In this document: positions 39,201-48,576 of the stretch, piece by piece
Numbering within the stretch: position 1 is the stretch's first letter
Layout of the letters: the number at the start of each line of letters is the position of its first letter
DNA from: Glandiceps talaboti
Lineage: Eukaryota; Hemichordata; Enteropneusta; Spengelidae
Assembly (NCBI RefSeq): GCF_964340395.1
Contig: NC_135571.1
Coordinates: 6,784,953-6,848,952 of the forward strand
DNA: 64,000 nucleotides
Reading direction: 5' to 3'
Made by a program: the position numbers and the translations under genes
The notes under the pieces: model-generated
The model's input: the letters and a program-made list of their open reading frames with translations, nothing else
Databases searched by the model: none
Told to the model about the DNA's origin: nothing

Positions 39201-40404
39201 CTTCCATTTCTGATTATTCCAAAGTCCAAGTTTATTGAAAAAAAAGTGTCACGTATATTTAGGCTATGAAATGAAGCATGCTACCATTTTGTTTTCAAGT
39301 CTTAATCATTAGGAAGCAACCAACAAATATGGCCGCTACTGTTTACAGCAATACGTATGGTATTGGTTCATAGAAGCTTGCATAGACCAATCACAAACTT
39401 ACAACGATTTTATAATTGCTATTGCTCAGATTATTCCACTGGCTTTGGTGGCAAGTATGGTGTCCAAGCAGACAGGATGGACAAATCAGCTCAGAGATAT
39501 GAAGACCAAACTAAAACAGAACTACATCCCTCACAGACTGACATGAAGAAAGGATTTGGTGGTAAATTTGGTGTTGAAGAGAGGAAGGATGATTCAGCAG
39601 GAACTTTTGAAGACATGGAAGCAGTGAAAGGAACCAATTATCAAAGAACAAGACCAACTGGAGGTAAGTCATGAACTTTGACATATACAATCTGAACTCA
39701 GGCAAGGGTATAGAAGTCATGAACTCTAAACTTTGACATGTACAATCTGACTTAGGCAAGAGTATAGAGGTCATGAACTCTAACCTTTGGCATTTAGTAT
39801 TTGACCTTTTCATGAACTCTGCACGTATGTTGGTGTGATCAACTTGTTTGACACATAAAACATGCACTCTTTTATAATGATTTGACCAAATAAATTTACA
39901 TGATGTTATTACCTTTATTGTTGAGGAACATCAAGCATTGAACTTGATCAAGTTCATGTGTTCACTGGCACACCATGACTGACCTTAGCATTGATAAAAA
40001 GATGATGTCTTCTACGATGTGAATTTTCAAAACTAATTCCAAAAAAATTTATCCATTAGAGTACTTTGTACTATTTGTGTGTTTATCTTTCAGCAAAGGG
40101 ATCAGCTGGTAATCTGAAGTCCAGATTTGAGAATCTTGCTAAGCAGGAAGAAGAGGTATGTGGTTTATTTTGTTATTGAAAGTGAAATTCCACTCCAGGA
40201 AATGGAGTCATAAAATTCATAAACTATTGGTTCTGGAGAGTTAGCTGTTTAGCATTGAAGAATATAGGCACTCGGGGGATCATGAATTAAATTGATTTAT
40301 TCACTAGATGCAAATATTCAAGAAAAAAGTGCTAGTGTGTAACTGCACAATAAATAGAAAGAGAAAAACGAAAAAAATAGAACTAGTGTTATAAGTATGG
40401 CAGA

Positions 40405-40449
<45 letters not shown>

Positions 40450-40462
40450 ATACTATGTAAGA

Positions 40463-40493
<31 letters not shown>

Positions 40494-43400
40494 TGTATGT
40501 ATGTATGTATGTATGTATCAGTGTCTGCACATCTTTGTCGTATGTGTGTGTGTGTGTGTGTGTGTGTGTTGATGTGTAAAACTGACATTATTTGTCGTCC
40601 AGTTATAGACAATACTGACAGAGTGAGGTCAATGAAGTAGAGTCTTGCCATAAATAGGTGTATTTTCTCTGCTTTTCCCAGTTGTTTGGATAAATTGATA
40701 TTCATCTCAGTCCTCGTATTTCTATAATGTTCTGTTATTTGTACTTCAGGATGCCAGGAAGAGGGCAGATGAAGAGAGAGCAAGGCGACAAGCCAAGGAA
40801 CAAGCCGAGAGAGATAGAGAAGCAAAGAGAGTAGAGAGGGTATGGTATATGTGTATTTGCGAAGGAGTCTTTGTGTCCCACAATACAGCTAGCTAGGCAA
40901 CATTCAGACTGACATAGAGGCACACACACTCACGCTTATACACACATTAACTTACTGATGTAGTGTATGAAAACTTTGTGTCTGTGTACCATTTTACAAC
41001 ACGACATGAACTTTCTAAACACAGGTACTTGAAACACAGGTACACATATCTCCTAGCTTTGTTAAATATCCAAAGAGGGTTGTAGCAGTGGCTACTGTGT
41101 GTTCAGTTTGTCTGTTTGGCTGTCTGTCTGTCTGTTTGTCCATCTCTGCATCTGTTTGTTTGTTAATTGCTGTACGTGTTACCTCAAGCCATTCCTCTGC
41201 TTCTTAAGCAGCTCTTTTTTCAAACTTTGCACAAAGGTGATACCCACTATGTGGCAAGTGTGCTTTGATTTTGTGTGATGTGAAATAAATATATTGTATT
41301 CTCAGGAGAGAAGAGAACAAGAAGCAGCAGAAGAAGCAGAAAGGTCAGCAGCACCACCAGAACCACAACCAAGATACCAACCAGAGCCAGAACCGGAGCC
41401 GGAACCAGAGTATCAGCCAGAACCAGAATATCAGCCAGAGCCGGAATATCAACCGGAGCCAGAACCAGAGTATCAGCCAGAACCAGAATATCAGCCAGAG
41501 CCGGAATATCAACCTGAACCAGAACCGGAACCAGAATATCAGCCTGAGCCAGAATACCCGCAAGAGCCTGCCGACACATATGAGGACACTCAAGCACCAC
41601 CCCCAGTCATGCCAGATACTACTTATGAAGAAATACCACAGCAACCTAGAGGTAATTATAAACACAGTCATGTAACTCGAAAAACTCCTGGAAATTTCTA
41701 GACTTTTATAATGAGTAAATTTTGATAATATGAAGATGGTTTCCTCAACTTGAAAAGTTTAAAAATCATGATAAACTGTAACATTTAACATTATCTTGAA
41801 TATTGTAGCAAAATTTATAACATTGTAACAAAATTTATGACATTCTAGTAAAATTGAGACATTGCTACAACTTTGTAGAAAAAATTATCAGGTACATAGT
41901 TCACACTTTGCACTTTATACCAACTCAGAGTCTACTTTAGTGTAACCCAAGTTAACAAAATTAACTTGAACAATTTAAGTCGGCCAAGAGTCAGGCTATA
42001 TTAGTGTGGGTGCATGTTAATCTCAGTAAAGGAAATCATGACATGGTTTTTAAGCTGGGTTTTATTATCTGTGTGAATGCATTTAGACTGACTGTGTGAA
42101 TGCATTTAGGCTGACTGTGTGAATGCATTTAGGCTGACTGTGTGAATGCATTTAGACTAACTGTGTGAATGCATTTAGGCTGACTGTGTGAATGCATTTA
42201 GGCTGACTGTGTGAATGCATTTAGGCTGACTGTGTGAATGCATTTAGGTTGACTGTGTGAATGCATTTAGGCTGACTGTGTGAATGCATTTAGGCTGACT
42301 GTGTGAATGCATTTAGGCTGACTGTGTGAATGCATTTAGGCTGACTGTGTGAATGCATTTAGGTTGACTGTGTGAATGCATTTAGGTTGACTGTGTGAAT
42401 GCATTTAGATTGACTGTGAATGCACTTAGGTTGACTATGTGAATCCATTTAGGCTGACTGTGTGAATGCATTTAGGTTGACTGTGTGAATGCATTTAGGT
42501 TGACTGTGTGAATGCATTTAGGTTGACTGTGTGAATGCATTTAGATTGACTGTGAATGCACTTAGGTTGACTATGTGAATCCATTTAGGTTGACTGTGGC
42601 CCCAATTGATGATGCAATTCTTTGCAATCATCCATAAGTTAAAGGTGGTGATTTAAGTGGGTCAAAGTCAGGTAACACTTTTGTTAAACTGAATCTGAAC
42701 ACAGCCCAGTAACCGGCTTTTCAGTTTTACGATGTCAGTTGGCCTAGAGTCGACTCTGGTCCTTGTAATGTGAACATGTCAGTTTTATGACGTAAGCTGG
42801 CCTAGAGTCGACTCTGGTCCTTGTAATGTGAACATGTCAATTTTATGATGTAAGTTGACCTAGAGTCGACTCTGGTCCTTGTAATGTGAACGTGGTATAT
42901 GATATTGTGTCAACATTTGTAGCAAAATATGCACATTGTAGCAAACAAAATAATTCCATCTTTTGTACAACTTTCAGCTGTACCAGTAGAAGAGGAAGAA
43001 GATTCAACATATGCAGAGGTTGGAAGTAATGCCCCACCACAGACATCACAAGGAATAACAGCTATAGCACTTTATGATTACCAAGCAGGTAAGTCACATA
43101 GTTTCAGATTGCCAACCTCCCCTCATCGCTAACTGTCCAAATGTTAGTCCGATAACTGGCACAGCCATTGATCTCAATTTTGAATGTTGTTGACTAATAC
43201 CAAACTCTAGATACCCTGGAATACTGTATCACCATTTGATTATATTATCACACACTTGGTGAAAATGACATGTTGGTGTGAATTCAATGTCTTGTTGATG
43301 TTTTTTGCTGTTTGTCGATGTTAGTTTGTTGAAACTGTGATTTTTCTAAGCTACAAAATTATAATATAGTAGTGTAAACGTGTAAAATACCATATGAAAA

Positions 43401-45824
43401 CCAACAACTGATTTACCACTTTCAGCAAATCAAATGTTCTCCCTAGGATGGTGGCTAATTTGAATATTAATTTACATATAATTAACATGGTAATTTGCAT
43501 ATTTGTTTGCATAGTGATCTGCATATGATATGCATGTCTTCATTACTGGAATATACTCTGATATGTTTATATGTAACACATACACTCATGGACATTGAGA
43601 TTATCATGTGAAGTATTATTATGATTTTGTCATTCAAAGATTACTAAAGCTCAAGGAAGGTAGAACACTTTTGAAGTATGGCAGTAACCTGCCAAGCATG
43701 GTGGCCTTGACAGCAAGCACGGTGTTTGCACCATGCTTTCTCTATAGTGGGGAGAGCATTGCCAATTAAAATTCATTGTTACAAGCATAAGTATTATTCC
43801 ACTTGTCAACCAATCAAATACCATGTTACTGTTGATGGGAAAAATTAGTACTTACTAATACCACTCTAAGCCAATCATTTTAACTGTATCATTAAACTAA
43901 CAGTCAACTGTCTATATATTTGATTTTATAGCGGATGAAGATGAGTTGTCCTTTGACCCTGATGACATCATCACAGACATTGAGAAAGTGAGTCAATATT
44001 TATTTTTTTTTGCACTACAAACATTTAGTCAAACTTTTCTAACAGATTTCAATATCCTTGACAGTACAAAAGGTAGGTAGGTAGATAGGTAGGTAGGTAG
44101 GTAGGTAGGTAGGTAGGTAGGTAGGTAGGTAGGTAGGTAGGTAGATAGAAAGGTAGGTAGATAGGTAGGTAGGTAGGTAGGTAGGTAGGTAGGTAGGTAG
44201 ATTTTACCTGCTTACCACCCTTAACAAAAACACTGATAAGGAACCCTAAATGACAGAGGAACTCAGGTAGATTTTACCTACTTACCACCCTTAACAAAAA
44301 CACTGATAAGGAACCCTAAATGACAGAGGAACTCAGGTAGATTTTACCTGCTTACCACCCTTAACAAAAACACTGATAAGGAACCCTAAATGACAGAGGA
44401 ACTCAGGTAGATTTTACCTGCTTACCACCCTTAACAAAAACACTGATAAGGAACCCTAAATGACAGAGGAACTCAGGTAGATTTTACCTACTTACCACCC
44501 TTAACAAAAACACTGATAAGGAACCCTAAATGACAGAGGAACTCAGGTAGATTTTACCTGCTTACCACCCTTAACAAAAACACTGATAAGGAACCCTAAA
44601 TGACAGAGGAACTCAGGTAGATTTTACCTACTTACCACCCTTAACAAAAACACTGATAAGGAACCCTAAATGACAGAGGAACTCAGGTAGATTTTACCTG
44701 CTTACCACCCTTAACAAAAACACTGATAAGGAACCCTAAATGACAGAGGAACTCAGGTAGATTTTACCTACTTACCACCCTTAACAAAAACACTGATAGG
44801 GAACCCGATTAAAGTGACAGGGGAACTCAGGTAGATTTTACCTACTTACCACCCTTAACAAAAACACTGGTAGGGAACCCTAGTAAAGTGACAGAGGAAC
44901 TCAGGTAGATTTTACCTACTTACCGTCCTTAGCAAAAACACTGGTAGAGAACCCAAGTAAAATGACAGAGAACTCAGGTAGATTTTACCTACTTACCACC
45001 CGTAACAAAAACACTGGTAGAGAACCCAAGTAAAATGACAGGGGAACTCAGGTAGATTTTACCTACTTACCACCCTTAACAAAAACACTGGTAGAGAACC
45101 CTGGTAAAATGACAGAGAACTCAGGTAGATTTTACCTACTTACCACCCTTAACAAAAACACTGGTAGAGAACCCAAGTAAAATGACAGGGGAACTCAGGT
45201 ACATTTTACCAACTTACTGCCCCTAACAAAAACACTGGTATGGAACCCTGGTAAAATGACAGGGGAACTTAGGTAGATTTTACCTGCTTACCACCCTTAA
45301 CAAAAACACTGGTAGAGAACCCTAGTAAAAAGACAGCGGAACTCAGGTAGATTTTACCTACTTACTGCCCCTAACAAAAACACTGGTAGGGAACCCTGGT
45401 AAAATGACAGAGGAACTCAGGTAGATTTTACCTGCTTACCACCCTTAACAAAAACACTGGTAGAGAACCCTAGTATTAAAAAGACAGCAGAACTCAGGTA
45501 GATTTTACCTACTTACTGCCCTTAACAAACACACTGGTAGGGAACCCTGGTAAAATGACAGAGGAACTCAGGTAGATTTTACCTGCTTACCACCCTTAAC
45601 AAAAACACTGGTAGGGAACCCTAGTAAAATGACAGAGGAACTCAGGTAGATTTTACCTGCGTACCACCCTTAACAAAAACACTGTAGATGCTATATACCT
45701 GTACATTCATGTTACTGAAAAATTCTCATTTTCTTTCTCACAGGTTGATGATGGATGGTGGAGGGGAAGTTTTAATGGAAATCGTGGACTTTTCCCTGCA
45801 AATTACGTGGAAGAAAGACAGTAG
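30189..45824 (+). CDS. CTTN: Cortactin (actin-branch-stabilising, SH3 protein), complete in 14 coding exons
   Basis: Joining 14 exons gives 588 residues, somewhat longer than the 550 of human cortactin as I recall it. The N-terminal acidic region has [11 protein letters not shown] with the Asp-Asp-Trp (19-21) that binds Arp2/3. Residues about 80-325 are 6.5 cortactin repeats of 37 residues with the GFGGKYGVQ core, the F-actin-binding part. Residues 341-405 are a charged predicted helix. Residues 406-490 are a Pro-Glu-Tyr-Gln repeat linker. TYEEI lies at 497-501 and a C-terminal SH3 domain at 533-588 ([21 protein letters not shown]). Known role: stabilising Arp2/3 branched actin at the cell cortex and linking it, through SH3, to endocytic and adhesion partners. 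All phases agree. HS1 is the vertebrate alternative name for a paralogue; an invertebrate single copy is simply cortactin. Confidence 0.97.
30273..31644 (+). other. Cortactin intron 1
   Basis: 1.37 kb; contains the M4 element with its 43-bp array (30425-31140) and poly(C) near 31330. Acceptor TTTTCCCAG. Confidence 0.9.
30425..31140 (+). mobile_element. M4 foldback element with amplified left arm
   Basis: Left arm at about 30425-30778: eight tandem 43-bp units containing ATTACAGCTAAAATGATGTA and GGCTTGGTGTTTCACTCATG. The interior runs to about 31085. The right arm at 31086-31140 is one inverted unit (ATGAATGAAACATGAAGCC, TACATCATTTTATCC). The 28905-29180 fragment shares arm and interior. Confidence 0.75.
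31645..31718 (+). CDS. CTTN: Cortactin exon 2
   Basis: 74 bp ending phase 2 before GTAAGTG. Encodes [20 protein letters not shown] and QGSV, matching the NDVSEKEQRWG segment after the acidic region in vertebrate cortactin. Confidence 0.95.
31719..32229 (+). repeat. Cortactin intron 2, built of diverged repeats that begin at the donor
   Basis: The donor sequence GTAAGTGCCAAATATGTACA recurs as AGTAAGTGCCAAATATGGGC at 31800. TCACATGGT and CCCTATTGGCTAGTTA (about 31769, 32048, 32190) recur through the 510-bp intron. The 31800 copy keeps a CAG|TAAGTG-like donor. Units are uneven, about 80-140 bp. Confidence 0.7.
32230..32359 (+). CDS. CTTN: Cortactin exon 3 (start of repeat region)
   Basis: 130 bp, phase 2 in, phase 0 out; donor GTGTGT. 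Encodes [20 protein letters not shown], then [20 protein letters not shown] and RMDK, the first half of repeat 1. Confidence 0.95.
32360..32983 (+). other. Cortactin intron 3
   Basis: 624 bp with a poly(C) run near 32837. No other feature. Confidence 0.9.
32984..33149 (+). CDS. CTTN: Cortactin exon 4 (end of repeat 1, repeat 2, start of repeat 3 junction)
   Basis: 166 bp, phase 0 in, phase 1 out; donor [24 protein letters not shown], then [20 protein letters not shown] and [17 protein letters not shown]. Gly-Gly replaces the usual Asp-Arg/Ser in the repeat. Same length as exon 6 and identical to it at 126 of the last 130 positions. Confidence 0.96.
33190..35285 (+). mobile_element. M3 foldback element, copy A, type-1 arm expanded about 30-fold (intron 4)
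   Basis: About 33190-35105 is a tandem array of about 30 units of 54-71 bp with ACACCAAAGTAAAGCATTTT, CTGTATGTACCACAATC and TTTATAGCATCCAT. Units up to 33700 alternate an extra ATCAAGTAC(T/A)AC. The core at 35106-35215 has AAGTGTAAAAGTATAATG, AGGCCACATGC and AACCAATTGAAACAGTATAT. The inverted single type-2 arm at 35205-35285 has AGTAGCACATAGAGAAAGTG. Long minus-strand open frames across the array are artefacts of a near-perfect period. Confidence 0.85.
35316..35371 (+). CDS. CTTN: Cortactin exon 5 (first half of repeat 3)
   Basis: 56 bp, 19 codons with the split base: [19 protein letters not shown]. Acceptor TTTTTAG, donor GTATGT. Confidence 0.95.
35376..35652 (-). mobile_element. tRNA-derived SINE in intron 5, antisense
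   Basis: Read on the minus strand it opens GGTTGTCGGTGGCAGAGTG (A-box region). B-box GGTTTGAACCC lies at about 35595-35585. A conserved-looking body follows with CTCCAGTTTCCTCCTGCATT and AGGGATGGTCCTCACTGG, then a tail AAATAAAGATTATTATTAC that ends 5 bp from the exon 5 donor. The architecture is a typical tRNA-SINE with a simple 3' repeat. Confidence 0.75.
35768..36146 (-). mobile_element. MITE family M1, copy 5
   Basis: Inverted full-length M1 in intron 5. AGGCCAAAATAAAATAATTG and GTTTCGGTTACCCAACC form one end, GGAACCGCACAATTTTTTTT the other, with GTAATGGCTGTACATCTGAT inside. Confidence 0.8.
36205..36370 (+). CDS. CTTN: Cortactin exon 6 (end of repeat 3, repeat 4, start of repeat 5 junction)
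   Basis: 166 bp: [55 protein letters not shown]. Acceptor GATACCCAG, donor GTAAGG. Near-duplicate of exon 4, with divergence concentrated in the first 36 bp. Confidence 0.96.
36371..38268 (+). other. Cortactin intron 6
   Basis: 1.9 kb, AT-rich. Contains the M2 palindromic element at 37323-37786 and a fragment resembling the SINE tail (ATTATCTTTATTTATACTGG at about 37096). Acceptor GGTGATAG. Confidence 0.9.
37323..37786. mobile_element. M2 palindromic MITE, copy 1
   Basis: Begins AAAGTGGCGATATCGATGAG and ends CTCATCCATATGGCCACTTT. Arms carry TATTTTGGATTTTTCATTTA and GGCTTCCTACTT inverted as AAGTAGGACACC...AAATGAAAAATCCAAAATA. About 120 bp (37568-37690) absent from the 47.7-kb copy sits in the right half. 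Confidence 0.85.
38269..38379 (+). CDS. CTTN: Cortactin exon 7 (repeat 5)
   Basis: 111 bp, one whole 37-residue repeat in phase 1: [37 protein letters not shown]. Donor GTAGAC. Confidence 0.95.
38380..39429 (+). other. Cortactin intron 7
   Basis: 1.05 kb. Contains a perfect 14-bp hairpin, GTAGCCGGCAAAAT at 39102 against ATTTTGCCGGCTAC ending at 39148. Acceptor TTGCTCAG. Confidence 0.85.
39430..39663 (+). CDS. CTTN: Cortactin exon 8 (repeat 6 and final half-repeat)
   Basis: 234 bp: [37 protein letters not shown], then half repeat [20 protein letters not shown] and [15 protein letters not shown]. Repeat 6 has lost the usual AVGxEYQ wording. Donor GTAAGT. Confidence 0.95.
39664..40093 (+). other. 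Cortactin intron 8
   Basis: 430 bp with short diverged tandem copies of CATGAACTCTAAACTTTGAC (about 39670-39820). Acceptor TTTCAG. Confidence 0.85.
40094..40155 (+). CDS. CTTN: Cortactin exon 9
   Basis: 62 bp, 21 codons with the split base: [21 protein letters not shown]. Matches the SNIRANFENLAKEKE segment that starts the predicted helix in vertebrate cortactin. Donor GTATGT. Confidence 0.94.
40407..40568. repeat. (TG)n(TATG)n(TG)n microsatellite, intron 9
   Basis: TG at 40407-40440, TATG at about 40463-40518, TG at about 40543-40568. Confidence 0.95.
40750..40839 (+). CDS. CTTN: Cortactin exon 10 (charged helix)
   Basis: 90 bp, phase 0 both ends: [30 protein letters not shown]. Acceptor TACTTCAG, donor GTATGG. 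Confidence 0.93.
40840..41305 (+). other. Cortactin intron 10
   Basis: 466 bp; short TTTG/CTGT-rich patch near 41105-41165. Acceptor TATTCTCAG. Confidence 0.85.
41306..41651 (+). CDS. CTTN: Cortactin exon 11 (helix end, Pro-Glu-Tyr-Gln repeats, TYEEI)
   Basis: 346 bp. [20 protein letters not shown] is followed by a run of PEPEYQ-type repeats (41386-41560, about nine Tyr-Gln units separated by Pro-Glu). It ends with [12 protein letters not shown] and [12 protein letters not shown]. Vertebrate cortactins have a Pro-rich tyrosine-phosphorylated linker here, but not this simple repeat. Donor GTAATT. Confidence 0.94.
42071..42598 (+). repeat. 23-bp minisatellite, about 23 copies
   Basis: Unit GTGTGAATGCATTTAGGCTG+ACT. 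A variant segment (GATTGACTGTGAATGCACTT + AGGTTGACTATGTGAATCC) occurs twice, near 42408 and 42543, indicating block duplication of about 135 bp. Confidence 0.95.
42725..42895 (+). repeat. Three tandem copies of a ~62-bp unit
   Basis: Each contains GGCCTAGAGTCGACTCTGGT (or GACCTAG...) and CCTTGTAATGTGAAC, with the palindrome AGAGTCGACTCT. Starts near 42729, 42787 and 42846. Confidence 0.9.
42978..43088 (+). CDS. CTTN: Cortactin exon 12 (linker and SH3 start)
   Basis: 111 bp: [42 protein letters not shown] is the first SH3 signature. Donor GTAAGT. Confidence 0.96.
43089..43931 (+). other. Cortactin intron 12
   Basis: 843 bp; repeat M5 copy 2 occupies 43435-43765. Acceptor TTTTATAG. Confidence 0.9.
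43435..43765 (+). mobile_element. Dispersed repeat M5, copy 2
   Basis: Matches 27505-27840 over about 330 bp. It has a 20-bp insertion (AGCAAGCACGGTGTTTGCAC region) near the 3' end relative to copy 1. Confidence 0.75.
43932..43987 (+). CDS. CTTN: Cortactin exon 13 (SH3 middle)
   Basis: 56 bp: [19 protein letters not shown] with the split Ala. The acidic RT loop and FDPDDIIT strand are typical of cortactin SH3. Donor GTGAGT. Confidence 0.96.
44071..44201 (+). repeat. (GTAG)n microsatellite
   Basis: About 130 bp of GGTAGGTA with a few GATA variants, running directly into the first minisatellite unit. Confidence 0.97.
44196..45685 (+). repeat. 70-bp minisatellite, about 21 units
   Basis: Unit contains CAGGTAGATTTTACC(T)(G/A)CTTACC, CTTAACAAAAACACTG and GAACCCTAAATGACAGAGGA. 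ATTTTACC recurs at exactly 70-bp spacing from 44201 to 44761 with CTG/CTA variants mostly alternating. Later units are 70-78 bp and diverged (GGTAGGGAACCC, AAAATGACAG). Confidence 0.95.
45744..45824 (+). CDS. CTTN: Cortactin exon 14 (SH3 end, stop)
   Basis: 26 codons plus [31 protein letters not shown] and the PxxY (PANY) binding residues of SH3 are intact; cortactins end close after this point. Confidence 0.97.
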   Translation, partial: VDDGWWRGSFNGNRGLFPANYVEERQ

Positions 45825-47545
45825 TACACTATCTAAGTAAACTTCTTAAAAATCAAGGTTTTATTTTCAAATTTCGTTGCTAGGCTACATTCCAATGGTC
45901 ATATTAAAAGTTGTACCTGATTTCCAGTGATTGTCAAAATAATAAGGGCTTCCAAGCAGTTTCTCTGTTTCATGAAAAAACAAACAAAAACACTTGTTTT
46001 CACAATGTAAATTCCCACATCCAAATACAGTACATTAAATACAGTTCTACCACTATTTTAGAGGGAGATCAGTGGTGGCTTCATTCTAAAACAACAACAA
46101 AAAACTTGTTTTCCACCCTACGAATTCTCACAATCCAAATACAGTACATTAATTATATACAGCTCAACCACTATTTCAGAGGGAGATCACTGGTGATGAT
46201 ATCATCGAATCTCGTACATCATCTCAAAGGTTCAGAAGGAGATCACTGGTGATAATATCATCTAATCTCAGTATAATCTCAAAGGTTCAGCGAATGATGG
46301 TTTGAAAATAAATAAGTTGAAAGAATTTTTTTATCGAGCTCAGAAAGTTGTTAGCGAGAGTTGTAATATATAAAAATATAACCATGTTGTATTGTCATAC
46401 TCAAGTTCAAGTTTAGTTTTTATTGCATTTTATTTGCATTTTATAAACTGCTGATCAGAAGAAATGTTGCAACTTTATCAATGTCATTACTGTCGTTTTG
46501 GAAACTTTCCTAGCACAAGCTGTAAACGGGGTATTATTTTTTCGATCAGACGACCAACAACGTATTCACAGAAAGTTGTTAAAATACCAATAATTAGACA
46601 TTTTACATGTCAGTCAGAGGTCAATTTTATCTCTAGGTTGTACAGTAAAAAAGTTGAAATTGTGATTCATGGGGGTACTGATTTTTGGGTCCGGACCCAA
46701 TAATCAGGTTCTTGGGATATAATGCACCATACTATGTGTACTGCTACACAAAAATATTTACCCACAGGTGATTCAATAATGTTCAGGGTGTACAATATTA
46801 CAAGTAAACTGTTAAATCTAACAAAATAGTTTCAACAAACAGTCCAGTTGCAGCTAGTGTTATTTTAAGAAAACGATGTACACGTACTTAATCATATATC
46901 TCCTTACCATCACTTTTTGTAAAGATGAAATTACATGTAATTTGCAATCGAAACAAATTTGATAAATTTAATCAACGGTTTGTACGCCAACGTTTGTCAT
47001 TTATGAAACAATTTTCCAATCAGTCAACGTTTGTACTCCGTTTGTCATTTATGAAACAATTTTCCAATCAGTGAAATACAAAATATGACAAATTGTATGT
47101 ATACTTTATCATGTCACATATTTAGAATGTTACTATACATATGTTAAAATGTTAATTTGCATAAAATTTGCATGTTAATTATAATTACAGGTGCACTTAG
47201 TTTTATTATGCAATGATCAGCAGGATAATTGCAACGTTAATCATGAAAATACAATTTTTATATTTTGATTATTTTTTTTCCATTTTCCAATATTGCTATC
47301 CGGATATTATTTGATGTCAGATATAATGACATAAACAAAGACTGAAAAATAAGATTTAAATTTACTAAGATTACCATGGTGATATTTTCATGGAAAGGGA
47401 AAATTTTTATAGAATAGCAAATGATTATGTTTAGAGAAATGGAACTGGCATGTGAAAATTTACAAGAAGATTTTTTTTTATTCCAGTAAGTGTACCATGA
47501 TACCTATCTGATAGTATGAATAAAGTGACATGAAATATTCTGTAT
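45825..47545 (+). other. CTTN: 3' UTR of cortactin
   Basis: About 1.7 kb of AT-rich sequence with no open frame of note. It contains a ~110-bp imperfect tandem duplication (45990-46190, ATCCAAATACAGTACATTAA), a further copy of GGAGATCACTGGTGATAATA, and a 47-bp duplicate at 46980-47065 (GTTTGTCATTTATGAAACAA). Extent is set by the poly(A) signal at 47519. Confidence 0.6.
47519..47524 (+). terminator. Poly(A) signal of cortactin
   Basis: AATAAA in ATGAATAAAGTGACATG, followed within 40 bp by GTGTGTTGTTGTAG, a GU-rich downstream element. An earlier AATAAA near 46308 lacks such a context. Confidence 0.6.
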
Positions 47546-47663
47546 ATGGTGTGTTGTTGTAGTTTATTTTATTGTTTTAGCTTCAGATTTTGGATGATAC
47601 ATTGCGAGGAAGCCATTTCACAGCAAAGTTGGGCAAGCTCGGGGAAAATTTGTTGACCTCTTT

Positions 47664-48019
47664 TGAAGTGGCGATATCGATGAGGATCTGGTATTTATTT
47701 TGGAATTTTATTTTATAAAACAATTTTATCATAGCTTCCTACCTGAAAAAATTAATGTGAAACAACATATGCCAAGTCTTCCTTTGTGACTCAATAGAAT
47801 GCAAATGATCAATAAATGTGTAAAATGTTTGTTATTGTACGTACGATAACAAACTTTGTACACATTTTTTAGCTTATTACCGTATGTATTGAGTGACAAA
47901 CGCAGACTTAGTCAATGTTGTTTCATATTGATTTTTCCAAGTAGGAAGCTATGATAAAATTGTTTTATAAAATTAAAAATCCAAAATAGATACCCAATCC
48001 TCATCGATATCGCCACTTT
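47664..48019. mobile_element. M2 palindromic MITE, copy 2
   Basis: GAAGTGGCGATATCGATGAG at the left and CCTCATCGATATCGCCACTT at the right form near-perfect ends of a 356-bp palindrome. The two halves pair through TATTTATTTTGGAATTTT, GGAAGC(T) and GTTATTGTACGTACGATAAC at the centre. Confidence 0.9.
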
Positions 48020-48576
48020 ATTAAGTAATTCTTATTCCAAGTCATGATAGTCTGGATGCCAACATGGTTTCTAGCCGGCACTAACTAAACAGATAATCCA
48101 GTGAGTGGAGAGGAGAGGACTGGTATAAATCATAACGATACCGTATAGGAACTAGATTAAAATCATGGCAGCCTTGATATCCATGTTCGTGATTCTCAGA
48201 CTAGTCTCTAAATCCTGTGTTTATTCTACCGATCAACTGTCCATCTTTTTAAAGTACTTGTCGTTGTGTGACGACATGACATTCCTTCAAGTCACGATGG
48301 GAAGGGAAGGAAAAGGTGCGTTGTTTTAGACACCAAAATTATAACTATAAGGGCAACAAATTCCAGATACAAATCTTCCTGAATAGAAAGGTAATAAACG
48401 GTTTAAACCGTCGCCTTTTCATTAAATGAAGCGTATGTTAGTCTGTAGACTTTTACGATATTAAAGGTAGGTACGACATTGGTCATTGCGATCATTTTAC
48501 ATTTAACCTTTGACCTTAAATCAATTAAAAGTTGAATACTTTATTAAAACAAAATCATCTCAATTAAGAAGTAATA
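48020..48576. other. Unique sequence before the satellite
   Basis: No gene or repeat recognised in this approx. 560-bp stretch. Confidence 0.5.

Larger units (their letters stand above)
41652..42977 (+). other. Cortactin intron 11
   Basis: 1.33 kb, holding a 23-bp minisatellite (42071-42598) and a 61-65-bp triplicate (42725-42895). Acceptor ACTTTCAG. Confidence 0.9.
43988..45743 (+). other. Cortactin intron 13
   Basis: 1.76 kb, almost entirely repeat: GTAG tetranucleotide, then a 70-bp minisatellite. Acceptor TTTCTCACAG. Confidence 0.95.

Noticed and set aside
40304-40825. 173-codon minus-strand frame
   Set aside because: Mostly His-Thr/Tyr-Ile translation of TG/TATG microsatellites, antisense to cortactin exon 10.
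41247-41671. Minus-strand frames of Val-Leu-Ala-Asp-Ile and Trp-Phe-Arg-Leu repeats
   Set aside because: Antisense shadows of the Pro-Glu-Tyr-Gln coding repeats of cortactin exon 11.
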